Source: Endomychus coccineus (Eukaryota; Arthropoda; Insecta; Coleoptera; Endomychidae). From it: DNA of 64,000 bases. The notes below the pieces were generated by a model that was not told where the DNA came from, made no database searches, and saw only the letters and a program-made list of their open reading frames with translations. Positions 11,868 to 23,533 of the stretch are shown here, in pieces; the stretch's first letter is position 1, and each line of letters starts with the position of its first letter. The stretch lies in NCBI GenBank assembly GCA_958510875.1, contig OY294070.1:43662306-43726305 (forward strand), in the 5' to 3' direction. Made by a program: the position numbers and the translations under genes.

Positions 11868-12447
11868 AAATTTGACATATATAAAATTGAAGGTACACCC
11901 CCAGAACAGTCACCAACACCGGGGCCATCACCACCCCCCCGGGCCCGTCTCCATCCCCGGGTCCTTCACCGCCACCTTCACCGTAACACTCCGCCACGCC
12001 AGAACCTCCCCCAACGCCTCCGCCAGCCAGTTCTGGTGGCGATTCCTGTATCCCCAAGACGGGGGGACAGGATTCGCAACCCACAGAGCGTCTGGTGGCT
12101 GGGGAGCCCCAGCGGCAGCGGGCAGACCGCCGGTGCGCCGTGTACCGTTGACATCCACTTCATCGTCGTGCTGCCCCAACGGGACACGGCGCACCGGCGG
12201 TCTGCCCCGCTGCCGCTGGGCTCCCCAGCCACCAGACGCTCTGTGGGTTGCGAATCCTGTCCCTCCGTCTTGGGGATACAAGAATCGCCACCAGAACTGG
12301 GGGAGGTTCTGGCGTGGCGGAGTGTTACGGTGAAGGTGGCGGTGAAGGACCCGGGGATAGAGACGGGCCCGGGGGGTGGTGATGGCCCCGGTGTTGGTGA
12401 TTGTTCTGGGGGTGTACCTTCAATTTTATATAGGTCAAATTTCTGTA
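11868..12447. repeat. Head-to-head inverted array units (long hairpin)
   Basis: The unit at 11868-12143 is inverted relative to the rest of the array and faces the unit starting at 12184. The arms are about 270 bp and highly similar, with a 40-base spacer (12144-12183). The innermost arms are caccggcggtctgcc and its complement. A transcript through here in either direction would fold into a long hairpin. Confidence 0.85.
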
Positions 12448-15400
12448 ATATTTACTTCGACCTGAAATGCTAATTCCGTTGAACTATAGTAGAAATTCTT
12501 TCAAAATATAGAACATAGAAATCAAACTTACCGTTGACATCCACTTCATCGTCGTGCTGCCCCAACGGGACACGGCGCACCGGCGGTCTGCCCCGCTGCC
12601 GCTGGGTTCCCAGGGCCACCAGACGCTCTGTGAGTTGCGAATCCTGTCCCCGTCTTGGGGATACAGGAATCGCCACCAGAACTGGCTGGCGGAGGCGTTG
12701 AGGGAGGTTCTGGCGTGGCGGAGTGTTACGGTGAAGGTGGCGGTGAAGGACCCGGGGATGGAGACGGACCCGGGATGTGGTGATGGCCCCGGTGTTGGTG
12801 ACTGTTCTGGGGGTGTACCTTCAATTTTATATAGGTCAAATTTCTGTACTATTTACTTCGACCTGAAATGCTAATTCCGTTGAACTATAGTAGAAATTCT
12901 TTCAAAATATAGAACATAGAAACCAAACTTACCGTTGACATCCACTTCATCGTCGTGCTGCCCCAACGGGACACGGCGCATCGGCGGTCTGCCCCGCTGC
13001 CGCTGGGTTCCCAGGGCCACCAGACGCTCTGTGGGTTGCGAATCCTGTCCCCGTCTTGGGGATACAGGAATCGCCACCAGAACTGGCTGGCGGAGGCGTT
13101 GGGGGAGGTTCTGGCGTGGCGGAGTGTTACGGTGAAGGTGGCGGTGAAGGACCCGGGGATGGAGACGGGCCCGGGGGGTGGTGATGGCCCCGGTGTTGGT
13201 GACTGTTCTGGGGGTGTACCTTCAATTTTATATAGGTCAAATTTCTGTACTATTTACTTCGACCTGAAATGCTAATTCCGTTGAACTATAGTAGAAATTC
13301 TTTCAAAATATAGAACATAGACTCCAAACTTACCGTTGACATACACTTCATCGTCGTGCTGCCCCAATGGGACACGGCGCACCGGCGATCTGACCCGCTG
13401 CCGCTGGGGCTCCCCAGCCACCAGACGCTCCGATGGTATGCGAATCCTGTCCCCCCGTCTTGGGGATACAGGAATCACCACCAGAGCTGGTGGAGGCGTT
13501 GAGGGAGGTGATGGCGTGGCGGTGAAGCTCCCGGTGGTGGTGAAGGACCCGGGGATGGTGACGGACCCAGAGGTGGTGACGGCCTTGGTGGCGGTGACCG
13601 TTCTGGGGGTGTACCTTCAATTTGTTATTGGTAAAATTTCTGTACTATTTACTTCGACCTGTACTTCGAACTATGGTAGAAATTCTTCCAAAATATAAAA
13701 CATGGAAACCAAACTTACCGTTGACATCCACTTCATCGTCGTGCTGCCCCCAACGGGATACGGCGCACCAGCGGTCTGCCCCGCTGCCGCTGGGGCTCCT
13801 CAGCCACCAGACGCTCTGTGAGTTGCGAATCCTGTCCCCCCGTCTTGGGGATACAGGAATCGCCACCAGAACTGGCTGGCGGAGGCGTTGGGGGAGGTTC
13901 TGGCGTGGCGGAGTGTTACGGTGAAGGTGGCGGTGAAGGACCCGGGGATGGAGACGGGCCCGGGGGGTGGTGATGGCCCCGGTGTTGGTGACTGTTCTGG
14001 GGGTATACCTTCAATTTTATATAGGTCAAATTTCTGTACTATTTACTTCGACCTGAAATGCTTATTCCGTTGAACTATAGTAGAAATTCTTTCAAAATAT
14101 AGAACATAGAAACCAAACTTACCGTTGACATCCACTTCATCGTCGTGCTGCCCCAACGGGACACGGCGCACCGGCGGTCTGCCCCGCTGCCGCTGGGGCT
14201 CCCCAGCCACCAGACGCTCTGTGGGTTGTGAATCCTGTCCCCCCGTCTTGGGGATACAGGAATCGCCACCAGAACTGGCTGGCGGAGGCGTTGGGGGAGG
14301 TTCTGGCGTGGCGGAGTGTTACGGTGAAGGTGGCGGTGAAGGACCCGGGGATGGAGACGGGCCCGGGGGGTGGTGATGGCCCCGGTGTTGGTGACTGTTC
14401 TGGGGGTATACCTTCAATTTTATATAGGTCAAATTTCTGTACTATTTACTTCGACCTGAAATGCTAATTCCGTTGAACTATAGTAGAAATTCTTTCAAAA
14501 TAGAGAACATAGAAACCAAACTTACCGTTGACATCCACTTCATCGTCGTGCTGCCCCAACGGGACACGGCGCACCGGCGGTCTGCCCCGCTGCCGCTGGG
14601 GCTCCCCAGCCACCAGACGCTCTGTGGGTTGCGAATCCTGTCCCCCCGTCTTGGGGATACAGGAATCGCCACCAGAACTGGCTGGCGGAGGCGTTGGGGG
14701 AGGTTCTGGCGTGGCAGAGTGTTACGGTGAAGGTGGCGGTGAAGGACCCGGGGATGGAGACGGGCCCGGGGGGTGGTGATGTCCCCGGTGTTGGTGACTG
14801 TTCTGGGGGTGTACCTTCAATTTTATATATGTCAAATTTCTGTACTATTTACTTCGACCTGAAATGCTAATTCTGTTGAACTATAGTAGAAATTCTTTCA
14901 AAATATAGAACATAGACTCCAAACTTACCGTTGACATACACTTCATCGTCGTGCTGCACCAATGGGACACGGCGCACCGGCGATCTGACCCGCTCCCCAG
15001 CCACCAGACGCTCTGTGGGTTGCGAATCCTGTCCCCCCGTCTTGGGGATACAGGAATCGCCACCAGAACTGGCTGGCGGAGGCGTTGGGGGAGGTTCTGG
15101 CGTGACGGAGTGTTACGGTGAAGGTGGCGGTGAAGGACCCGGGGATGGAGACGGGCCCGGGGGGTGGTGATGGCCCCGGTGTTGGTGACTGTTCTGGGGG
15201 TGTACCTTCAATTTTATATAGGTCAAATTTCTGTACTATTTACTTCGACCTGAATTGCTAATTCCGTTGAACTATAGTAGGAATTCTTTCAAAATATAGA
15301 ACATAGACTCCAAACTTACCGTTGACATACACTTCATCGTCGTGCTGCCCCAATGGGACACGGCGCACCGGCGATCTGACCCGCTGCCGCTGGGGCTCCC

Positions 15401-18400
15401 CAGCCACCAGACGCTCCGATGGTATGCAAATCCTGTCCCCCCGTCTTGGGGATACAGGAATCACCACCAGAGCTGGTGGAGGCGTTGAGGGAGGTGATGG
15501 CGTGGCGGTGAAGCTCCCGGTGGTGGTGAAGGACCCGGGGATGGTGACGGACCCGGAGGTGGTGACGGCCTTGGTGGCGGTGACGGTTCTGGGGGTGTAC
15601 CTTCAATTTGTTATTGGTAAAATTTCTGTACTATTTACTTCGACCTGTACTTCGAACTATGGTAGAAATTCTTTCAAAATATAAAACATGGAAACCAAAC
15701 TTACCGTTGACATCCACTTCATCGTCGTGCTGCCCCAACGGGACACGGCGCACCGGCGGTCTGCCCCGCTGCCGCTGGGGCTCCCCAGCCACCAGACGCT
15801 CTGTGGGTTGCGAATCCTGTCCCCCCGTCTTGGGGATACAGGAATCGCCACCAGAACTGGCTGGCGGAGGCGTTGGGGGAGGTTCTGGCGTGGCGGAGTG
15901 TTATGGTGAAGGTGGCGGTGAACGACCCGGGGATGGAGACGGGCCCGGGGGGTGGTGATGGCCCCGGTGTTGGTGACTGTTCTGGGGGTGTACCTTCAAT
16001 TTTATATATGTCAAATTTCTGTACTATTTACTTCGACCTGAAATGCTAATTCCGTTGAACTATAGTAGAAATTCTTTCAAAATATAGAACATAGACTCCA
16101 AACTTACCGTTGACATACACTTCATCGTCGTGCTGCCCCAATGGGACACGGCGCACCGGCGATCTGACCCGCTCCCCAGCCACCAGACGCTCTGTGGGTT
16201 GCGAATCCTGTCCCCCCGTCTTGGGGATACAGGAATCGCCACCAGAACTGGCTGGCGGAGGCGTTGGGGGAGGTTCTGGCGTGGCGGAGTGTTACGGTGA
16301 AGGTGGCGATGAAGGACCCGGGGATGGAGACGGGCCCGGGGGGTGGTGATGGCCCCGGTGTTGGTGACTGTTCTGGGGGTGTACCTTCAATTTTATATAG
16401 GTCAAATTTCTGTACTATTTACTTCGACCTGAAATGCTAATTCCGTTGAACTATAGTAGGAATTCTTTCAAAATATAGAACATAGACTCCAAACTTACCG
16501 TTGACATACACTTCATCGTCGTGCTGCCCCAATGGGACACGGCGCACCGGCGATCTGACCCGCTGCCGCTGGGGCTCCCCAGCCACCAGACGCTCCGATG
16601 GTATGCGAATCCTGTCCCCCCGTCTTGGGGATACAGGAATCACCACCAGAGCTGGTGGAGGCGTTGAGGGAGGTGATGGCGTGGCGGTGAAGCTCCCGGT
16701 GGTGGTGAAGGACCCGGGGATGGTGACGGACCCGGAGGTGGTGACGGCCTTGGTGGCGGTGACGGTTCTGGGGGTGTACCTTCAATTTGTTATTGGTAAA
16801 ATTTCTGTACTATTTACTTCGACCTGTACTTCGAACTATGGTAGAAATTCTTTCAAAATATAAAACATGGAAACCAAACTTACCGTTGACATCCACTTCA
16901 TCGGGATACGGCGCACCGGCGGTCTGCCCCGCTGCCGCTGGGGCTCCTCAGCCACCAGACGCTCTGTGAGTTGCGAATCCTGTCCCCCCGTCTTGGGGAT
17001 ACAGGAATCGCCACCAGAACTGGCGGAGGTGTTTGGGGAGGTTCAGGCATGGCGGAGTGTTACGATGAAGGTGGCGTTGAACGACCCGGGGATGGTGACG
17101 GACCCGGGGGTGGTGATGGCCCCGGTGTTGGTGACGGTTCTGGGGGTGTACCTTCAATTTTATATAGGTCAAATTTCTGTACTATTTACTTCGACCTGAA
17201 ATGCTAATTCCGTTGAACTATAGTAGAAATTCTTTCAAAATATAGAACATAGAAACCAAACTTACCGTTGACATCCACTTCATCGTCGTGCTGCCCCAAC
17301 GGGACACGGCGCACCGGCGGTCTGCCCCGCTGCCGCTGGGGCTCCCCAGCCACCAGACGCTCTGTGGGTTGCGAATCCTGTCCCCCCGTTTTAGGGATAC
17401 AGGAATCGCCACCAGAACTGGCTGGCGGAGGCGTTGGGGGAGGTTCTGGCGTGGCGGAGTGTTACGGTGAAAATGGCGGTGAAGGACCCGGGGATGGAGA
17501 CGGGCCCGGGGGGTGGTGATGGCCCCGGTGTTGGTGACTGTTCTGGGGGTATACCTTCAATTTTATATAGGTCAAATTTCTGTACTATTTACTTCGACCT
17601 GAAATGCTAATTCCGTTGAACTATAGTAGAAATTCTTTCAAAATATAGAACATAGAAACCAAACTTACCGTTGACATCCACTTCATCGTCGTGCTGCCCC
17701 AACGGGACAAGGCGCACCGGCGGTCTGCCCCGCTGCCGCTGGGTTCCCAGGGCCACCAGACGCTCTGTGAGTTGCGAATCCTGTCCCCGTCTTGGGGATA
17801 CAGGAATCGCCACCAGAACTGGCTGGCGGAGGCGTTGAGGGAGGTTCTGGCGTGGCGGAGTGTTACGGTGAAGGTGGCGGTGAAGGACCCGGGGATGGAG
17901 ACGGGCCCGGGATGTGGTGATGGCCCCGGTGTTGGTGACTGTTCTGGGGGTGTACCTTCAATTTTATATAGGTCAAATTTCTGTACTATTTACTTCGACC
18001 TGAAATTCTAATTCCGTTGAACTATAGTAGAAATTCTTTCAAAATATAGAACATAGAAACCAAACTTACCGTTGACATCCACTTCATCGTCGTGCTGCCC
18101 CAACGGGACACGGCGCACCGGCGGTCTGCCCCGCTGCCGCTGGGTTCCCAGGGCCACCAGACGCTCTGTGGGTTGCGAATCCAGTCCCCGTCTTGGGGAT
18201 ACAGGAATCGCCACCAGAACTGGCTGGCGGAGGCGTTGGGGGAGGTTCTGGCGTGGCGGAGTGTTACGGTGAAGGTGGCGGTGAAGGACCCGGGGATGGA
18301 GACAGGCCCGGGGGGTGGTGATGGCCCCGGTGTTGGTGACTGTTCTGGGGGTGTACCTTCAATTTTATATAGGTCAAATTTCTGTACTATTTACTTCGAC

Positions 18401-20446
18401 CTGAAATGCTAATTCCGTTGAACTATAGTAGAAATTCTTTCAAAATATAGAACATAGAAACCAAACTTACCGTTGACATCCACTTCATCGTCGTGCTGCC
18501 CCAACGGGACACGGCGCACCGGCGGTCTGCCCCGCTGCCGCTGGGTTCCCAGGGCCACCAGACGCTCTGTGGGTTGCGAATCCAGTCCCCGTCTTGGGGA
18601 TACAGGAATCGCCACCAGAACTGGCTGGCGGAGGCGTTGGGGGAGGTTCTGGCGTGGCGGAGTGTTACGGTGAAGGTGGCGGTGAAGGACCCGGGGATGG
18701 AGACAGGCCCGGGGGGTGGTGATGGCCCCGGTGTTGGTGACTGTTCTGGGGGTGTACCTTCAATTTTATATAGGTCAAATTTCTGTACTATTTACTTCGA
18801 CCTGAAATGCTAATTCCGTAGAACTATAGTAGAAATTCTTTCAAAATATAGAACATAGAAACCAAACTTACCGTTGACATCCACTTCATCGTCGTGCTGC
18901 CCCAACGGGACACGGCGCACCGGCGGTCTGCCCCGCTGCCGCTGGGTTCCCAGGGCCACCAGACGCTCTGTGGGTTGCGAATCCAGTCCCCGTCTTGGGG
19001 ATACAGGAATCGCCACCAGAACTGGCTGGCGGAGGCGTTGGGGGAGGTTCTGGCGTGGCGGAGTGTTACGGTGAAGGTGGCGGTGAAGGACCCGGGGATG
19101 GAGACAGGCCCGGGGGGTGGTGATGGCCCCGGTGTTGGTGACTGTTCTGGGGGTGTACCTTCAATTTTATATAGGTCAAATTTCTGTACTATTTACTTCG
19201 ACCTGAAATGCTAATTCCGTTGAACTTTAGTAGAAATTCTTTCAAAATATAGAACATAGAAACCAAACTTACCGTTGACATCCACTTCATCGTCGTGCTG
19301 CCCCAACGGGACACGGCGCACCGGCGGTCTGCCCCGCTGCCGCTGGGGCTCCCCAGCCACCAGACGCTCTGTGGGTTGCGAATCCTGTCCCCCCGTCTTG
19401 GGGATACAGGAATCGCCACCAGAACTGGCTGGCGGAGGCGTTGGGGGAGGTTCTGGCGTGGCGGAGTGTTACGGTGAAGGTGGCGGTGAAGGACCCGGGG
19501 ATGGAGACGGGCCCGGGGGGTGGTGATGGCCCCGGTGTTGGTGACTGTTCTGGGGGTATACCTTCAATTTTATATAGGTCAAATTTCTGTACTATTTACT
19601 TCGACCTGAAATGCTAATTCCGTTGAACTATAGTAGAAATTCTTTCAAAATATAGAACATAGAAACCAAACTTACCGTTGACATCCACTTCATCGTCGTG
19701 CTGCCCCAACGGGACACGGCGCACCGGCGGTCTGCCCCGCTGCCGCTGGGGCTCCCCAGCCACCAGACGCTCTGTGGGTTGCGAATCCTGTCCCCCCGTC
19801 TTGGGGATACAGGAATCGCCACCAGAACTGGCTGGCGGAGGCGTTGGGGGAGGTTCTGGCGGAGTGTTACGGTGAAGGACCCGGGGATGGAGACGGGCCC
19901 GGGGGGTGGTGATGGCCCCGGTGTTGGTGACTGTTCTGGGGGTGTACCTTCAATTTTATATAGGTCAAATTTCTGTACTATTTACTTCGACCTGTAATGC
20001 TAATTCCGTTGAATTATAGTAGAAATTCTTTCAAAATATAGAACATAGACTCCAAACTTACCGTTGACATACACTTCATCGTCGTGCTGCCCCAACGGGA
20101 CACGGCGCACCGGCGGTCTGCCCCGCTGCCGCTGGGCTCCCCAGCCACCAGACGCTCTGTGGGTTGCGAATCCTGTCCCTCCGTCTTGGGGATACAAGAA
20201 TCGCCACCATAACTGGGGGAGGTTCTGGCGTGGCGGAGTGTTACGGTGAAGGTGGCGGTGAAGGACCCGGGGATGGTGACGGACCCGGGGGTGGTGATGG
20301 TCTCGGTGTTGGTGACGGTTCTGGGGGTGTACCTTCAATTTTATATAGGTCAAATTCCTGTACTATTTACTTCGACCTGAAATGCTAATTCCGTTGAACT
20401 ATAGTAGATATTATTTCAAAATATAAGAAATAGTAACCAAACTTAC
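12144..20446 (-). repeat. Tandem array of ~400 bp exon/intron-like units
   Basis: Twenty-odd units follow head to tail, spaced 383-404 bp. On the minus strand each has an exon-like GC-rich part (about 270-290 bp) ending DDEVDVN followed by gtaagt, and an AT-rich intron-like part of about 114 bp ending attgaag. The exon-like part encodes Pro/Ser-rich repeats, then a C-terminal block with PQRQRGRPPVRR, an AT-hook-like core (RGRP). Donor junctions fall near 12531, 12932, 13333, 13720, 14121, 14524, 14928, 15320, 15708, 16102, 16499, 16882, 17268, 17670, 18071, 18472, 18873, 19271, 19677 and 20061. Most units carry an in-frame TAA (plus-strand gtgttacggtg) in the middle of the exon. A second type has indels and RQRVRSPVRR instead. 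The array is far richer in G+C than its surroundings. Three units (18071-18873) are almost identical, so expansion is recent. Confidence 0.9.
14881..17217 (-). repeat. Higher-order duplication of a three-unit block
   Basis: The block 14881-16059 (short unit, indel-type unit, standard unit) is repeated as 16060-17217 in the same order. The matching junctions lie about 1.18 kb apart. The short units lack the same bases around gctccccagccacc. This shows the array grew partly by duplication of multi-unit blocks. Confidence 0.75.
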
Positions 20447-21803
20447 CGTTCACCTCCACTTCATCGTCGTGCTGCCCCAACGGAACACGGCGCACCGGCG
20501 GTCTGCCCCGCTGCCGCTGCGGCTCCACAGCCACCAGACGCTTCAGAAGATTGTCTGTGAAGTAAGTGTCTGTTTTAAGAATACATATGTCGTTCTTGAA
20601 TAGACGTATGGCTCGATCGATTTCCATTTCAGACGTATAAGGCGTACCGTCTGGGGCTTTTCTAAGCGTTGATGGGTTGAAGCAGCCTATAAGTTGTTCC
20701 GCTGCTGAAGCACATATGTCATATTGGTTTGTAATAACTGGGAGTCCCTTCTTGATGAAACGCGCAATTATTTCGTTGAAGTCTGACTTCCGTAGGAGCC
20801 AGTCGGTGTCGATTCCTATAAAGAAACCGTCTCTTAGTGCCGTTGATTTTCCATTTCCGGGAGGAGCGTAATATACGCCGGGGAAAGTGGAGTTTGGAGT
20901 GAGTTCGTTGAACTGTTGAGCCACTACTTTTGGCTTTGAGCAGTGTTCGCAATGTTTCATCGCTTTGTATAAATCTTCAGTTGTAGCTGATTCGTTTGGC
21001 TCATGTTTCTTTCGAATCTCAATGATGGTACGTAGGATATCTTTCCAATCCGTACGAACGGCGAGTAGAGTGTGTAGGCCATGGTCTTCCATAACTGAGG
21101 TTATTGGTAGAATGACGCCTACGCCTTCAGGCGTTAACCATTTCGCGGGTACTGGACGCATCTCATTGCGTAAGTTTAGTACCTCATGTTGAACGACTAG
21201 CTCTGGGGCTTGGAGAATTGGTTCGCCTTCCTTAGGTGTTGGTGGGTGCACGGCAGGTTGGTTTGAATCCTGCAGTATTTTGAGAGCCTGATCCACGGAT
21301 TCTTGAGACCACCAAAGTTTAGTGAACTCTTCGAATGTTAGTAGCTCATGCGTCTGTCCTAGTTTGACCAGCCGAAGGCCGATCAATCGTTTGAACCATT
21401 CTGTTTCTGGTACTGTTAAAGCTGCAGCACCTGAAAGTATTTTTGGAGGAATCTCTTCCTCTTTTTTAAAGATCATTTGATACCAGCAGGATGTTACGTC
21501 GATATATGAATCGGGTCTGTTCATGCAGATGGTATTTGGGACTCCTTCAACGGTAGTGAACATATGTGAGTGATCACCGCATGGAAGGGTCTGTCTGCGT
21601 TTAGCTAGTACGATGTAAATGAAATCTTTACGTGTGTTTGACAGTTGAGTTCTGTAATGATACTCCCAGTCTTCAACATAGTCGAGATAATCGGGCCATT
21701 CATGTGAGGACTCTCTATAAGAATCTCTCATATGGTCCAGCCTCTGTTGTGGATTCATCTCTCCCAGTCGTAGATAGTATGTATCAATACTTGTTAAACT
21801 CAT
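20241..21803 (-). CDS. P-loop protein with AT-hook-like and Pro-rich tail (two-exon model)
   Basis: Exon 1 (21803-20447) is open for 452 codons plus one base. Residues 313-321 read APPGNGKST, a Walker A/P-loop, followed by FFIGIDTDWLL, which may hold a Walker B-like or kinase-type aspartate. A CxxC (HCEHC) lies near 285. Residues 422-452 are the array sequence, with RQRGRPPVRR and DDEVEVN, then a gtaagt donor in phase 1. The next array unit (from 20332, after a 114-nt intron) continues in phase with 29 Pro/Ser-rich codons to TAA at 20241-20243, giving about 482 residues. The start at 21803 has only ~95 bp of unique leader before another array unit. I do not recognise the family. A captured viral or mobile-element P-loop NTPase or polynucleotide-kinase-like protein is possible. 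An intact ORF this long amid decayed elements suggests recent arrival or selection. Confidence 0.6.
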
Positions 21804-21894
21804 TGTGTTGTCGTGTTGGTTGTGGTTTTGTTGACATTAATTGTCGCAATGCGAGTTTGTCAATTAAAACTGTTCCGAACCTCGGACCGAATTA

Positions 21895-22270
21895 AAATTG
21901 GGTGAAGGTGGCGGTGAAGGACCCGGGGATGGAGACGGGCCCGGGGGGTGGTTATGGCCCCGGTGTTGGTGACGGGTCTGGGGGTGTACCTTCAATTAGA
22001 TAGAGGTCAAATTTCTGTACTATTTACTCCGACCTGAAATGCTAATTCCGTAGAACTATAGTAGAAATTCTTTCAAAATATAAAAAATAGTAACCAAACT
22101 TACCGTTTACCTACACTCCATCGTCGTGCTGCCCCCAACGGGACACAGCGCACCGGCGGTCTGCCCCGCTGCCGCTGCGGCTCCCCAGCCACCAGACGCT
22201 CTGTGGGTTGCTAATCCTGTCCCCCCGTCTTGGAGATACAGGAATCGCTACCAGAACTGGGGGATGAAAC
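21895..22270 (-). repeat. Partial array unit upstream of the P-loop ORF
   Basis: The sequence from gggtgaaggtggcggtgaag to the end of an exon-like block matches the array. It carries the intron-like part and a donor-like junction near 22107 (aacttaccgtttac). With the unit at 20447-20545 it brackets the P-loop region, so the 1.35 kb between about 20546 and 21895 replaces roughly 130 bp of a normal unit. Confidence 0.8.
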
Positions 22271-22316
22271 AGGTGACATTAGGCTAGACCCACGTGACAA
22301 ACCTAGGGTGCACCGG

Positions 22317-22715
22317 AGCTATATCTACTACATTAAAGACGATTGTTATCATGTCCTCCATAGCTCAGCGGTTAAGGCGTCGATTTTGGAATTTGTTTCC
22401 CGGGTTCGAATCTGATGTAGGACAAAATTCATTTTTCAGTACAGTTGACTCGGATTATATATACTACATTAAAATTACTCATTCTCAAGTCCTTCATAGC
22501 TGAGCGGTTAAAGCGTTGACTTTGGAATTTATTTCTCGGGTTCCAATCTGGTGTAGAACAAAATTCATTTCAGTAGAAGTGACTCAGGTTATATACTACA
22601 TCAAAATTAATTAATTCAAGTCCTTCATAGCTGGGCAGTTAAGCCACCTAACTTTGGAATTAATTTCCCGGGTTCGAATCTGGTGTGTAGAAAAAAATAT
22701 CAATTTCAGTAGAAT
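22317..22715 (+). repeat. Three tandem ~133 bp units each holding a tRNA-like sequence
   Basis: The tRNA-like parts start at 22353, 22489 and 22620. Each has a near-consensus A box (tagctcagcggttaagg in unit 1) and B box (gggttcgaatc in units 1 and 3). In unit 1 the ends pair over five bases (gtcct with aggac) and the loop would show TTG as anticodon, but the anticodon stem pairs poorly. The AT-rich remainder (actacattaaaatta) is also shared. This looks like a tRNA-derived SINE or tRNA pseudogene amplified in tandem, not a working tRNA gene. Confidence 0.7.
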
Positions 22716-23034
22716 GCGAGTACACAGATTACTAGTTCACAGACTGCAGATTGGAAAAAACATAGATTTGCCAGACCATAGTTGGGGGAATCATAGATTA
22801 CCAAACCATAGCCTACCTGTCCATCGATTGATGAACCATAGAGCATAGTCGGGTGCACCATAGATTACCAAACCATAGACCATTGATTGGTGAACCATAT
22901 ACTTCTATGACTGCGCATGCGTGATTGTGGATGACCTTGGGATGGTCAGTTTTCGGTGAACCTTAGATTTCCTTATGGAGATTTACATGCAAAAAAGGTC
23001 GATTATGGTGGAGAACTCTCCTAGCACATCTACT
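22716..23034. other. Short degenerate repeats (accatag motif)
   Basis: Between 22730 and 22900 the words aaccatag, catagattac and gattgatgaacc recur irregularly. No coding sequence is seen. The right edge is the end of the mariner-type element. Confidence 0.5.
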
Positions 23035-23413
23035 CATGTTACGACGTCGATTTTTGTGAGAAAATAAATGCCGAAAACCGCACTCTGATATCTTGACTTG
23101 TTCAAAAGATACAAGGTGTTTTTCAATTTTGTGCATTTCTGACCCACCCCCGTAACTTGTTTATTTATCAATATTTCTGGTTTCTGTGAAAACATTCTTG
23201 AGACACTTTTTTAAAAGGAATCTAATGGTGTTCCTTGTTTTTTATTGAAAAATATGGTTTTGAAGTTATGACATAAACTTGTATTTTTTCTCATGTACCA
23301 CCCTGTATATTTTCACATATTCGTATTTGAAATAAAATTTTCTTTTCGAATACATATAATAGTTGCTACTTCCGAAGATGAATAATCAAAATCTGGGTTG
23401 CCATGCCTGAATA
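23035..23413. repeat. Left terminal inverted repeat of the mariner-type element
   Basis: The complement of this sequence is found at 29766-30180, with indels and scattered mismatches. Shared landmarks include the contexts of gacccacccccgtaacttg and ggttgccatgcctga. Confidence 0.85.
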
Positions 23414-23533
23414 AGAAACAAAATAGTTCTACATAACTGCTGTTGAAAACAATAATCAGTGCTTATTTCATAATAACTCATTAATTTAATTAAAAAAACA
23501 GAATGACAAGTACAAAAATATTACATTTGTAAA

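Noticed and set aside
11643..20353. Many plus-strand Gly- or Arg-rich ORFs across the array (for example 11643-12473)
   Set aside because: They are the reverse strand or other frames of the repeat unit. The minus-strand frame is the one with consensus donors, matched phases and proline codons that vary at third positions, and it joins the P-loop ORF.
12144..20446. CRISPR array
   Set aside because: The repeats are contiguous ~400 bp units without unique spacers, in a eukaryotic genome.
20447..21803. Naming the P-loop protein as a specific helicase, kinase or viral protein
   Set aside because: Only the P-loop and a possible acidic motif are seen; other family hallmarks could not be confirmed by eye.
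22353..22423. Functional tRNA-Gln gene
   Set aside because: A and B boxes are good, but the anticodon stem pairs poorly and the acceptor stem pairs over only five bases.
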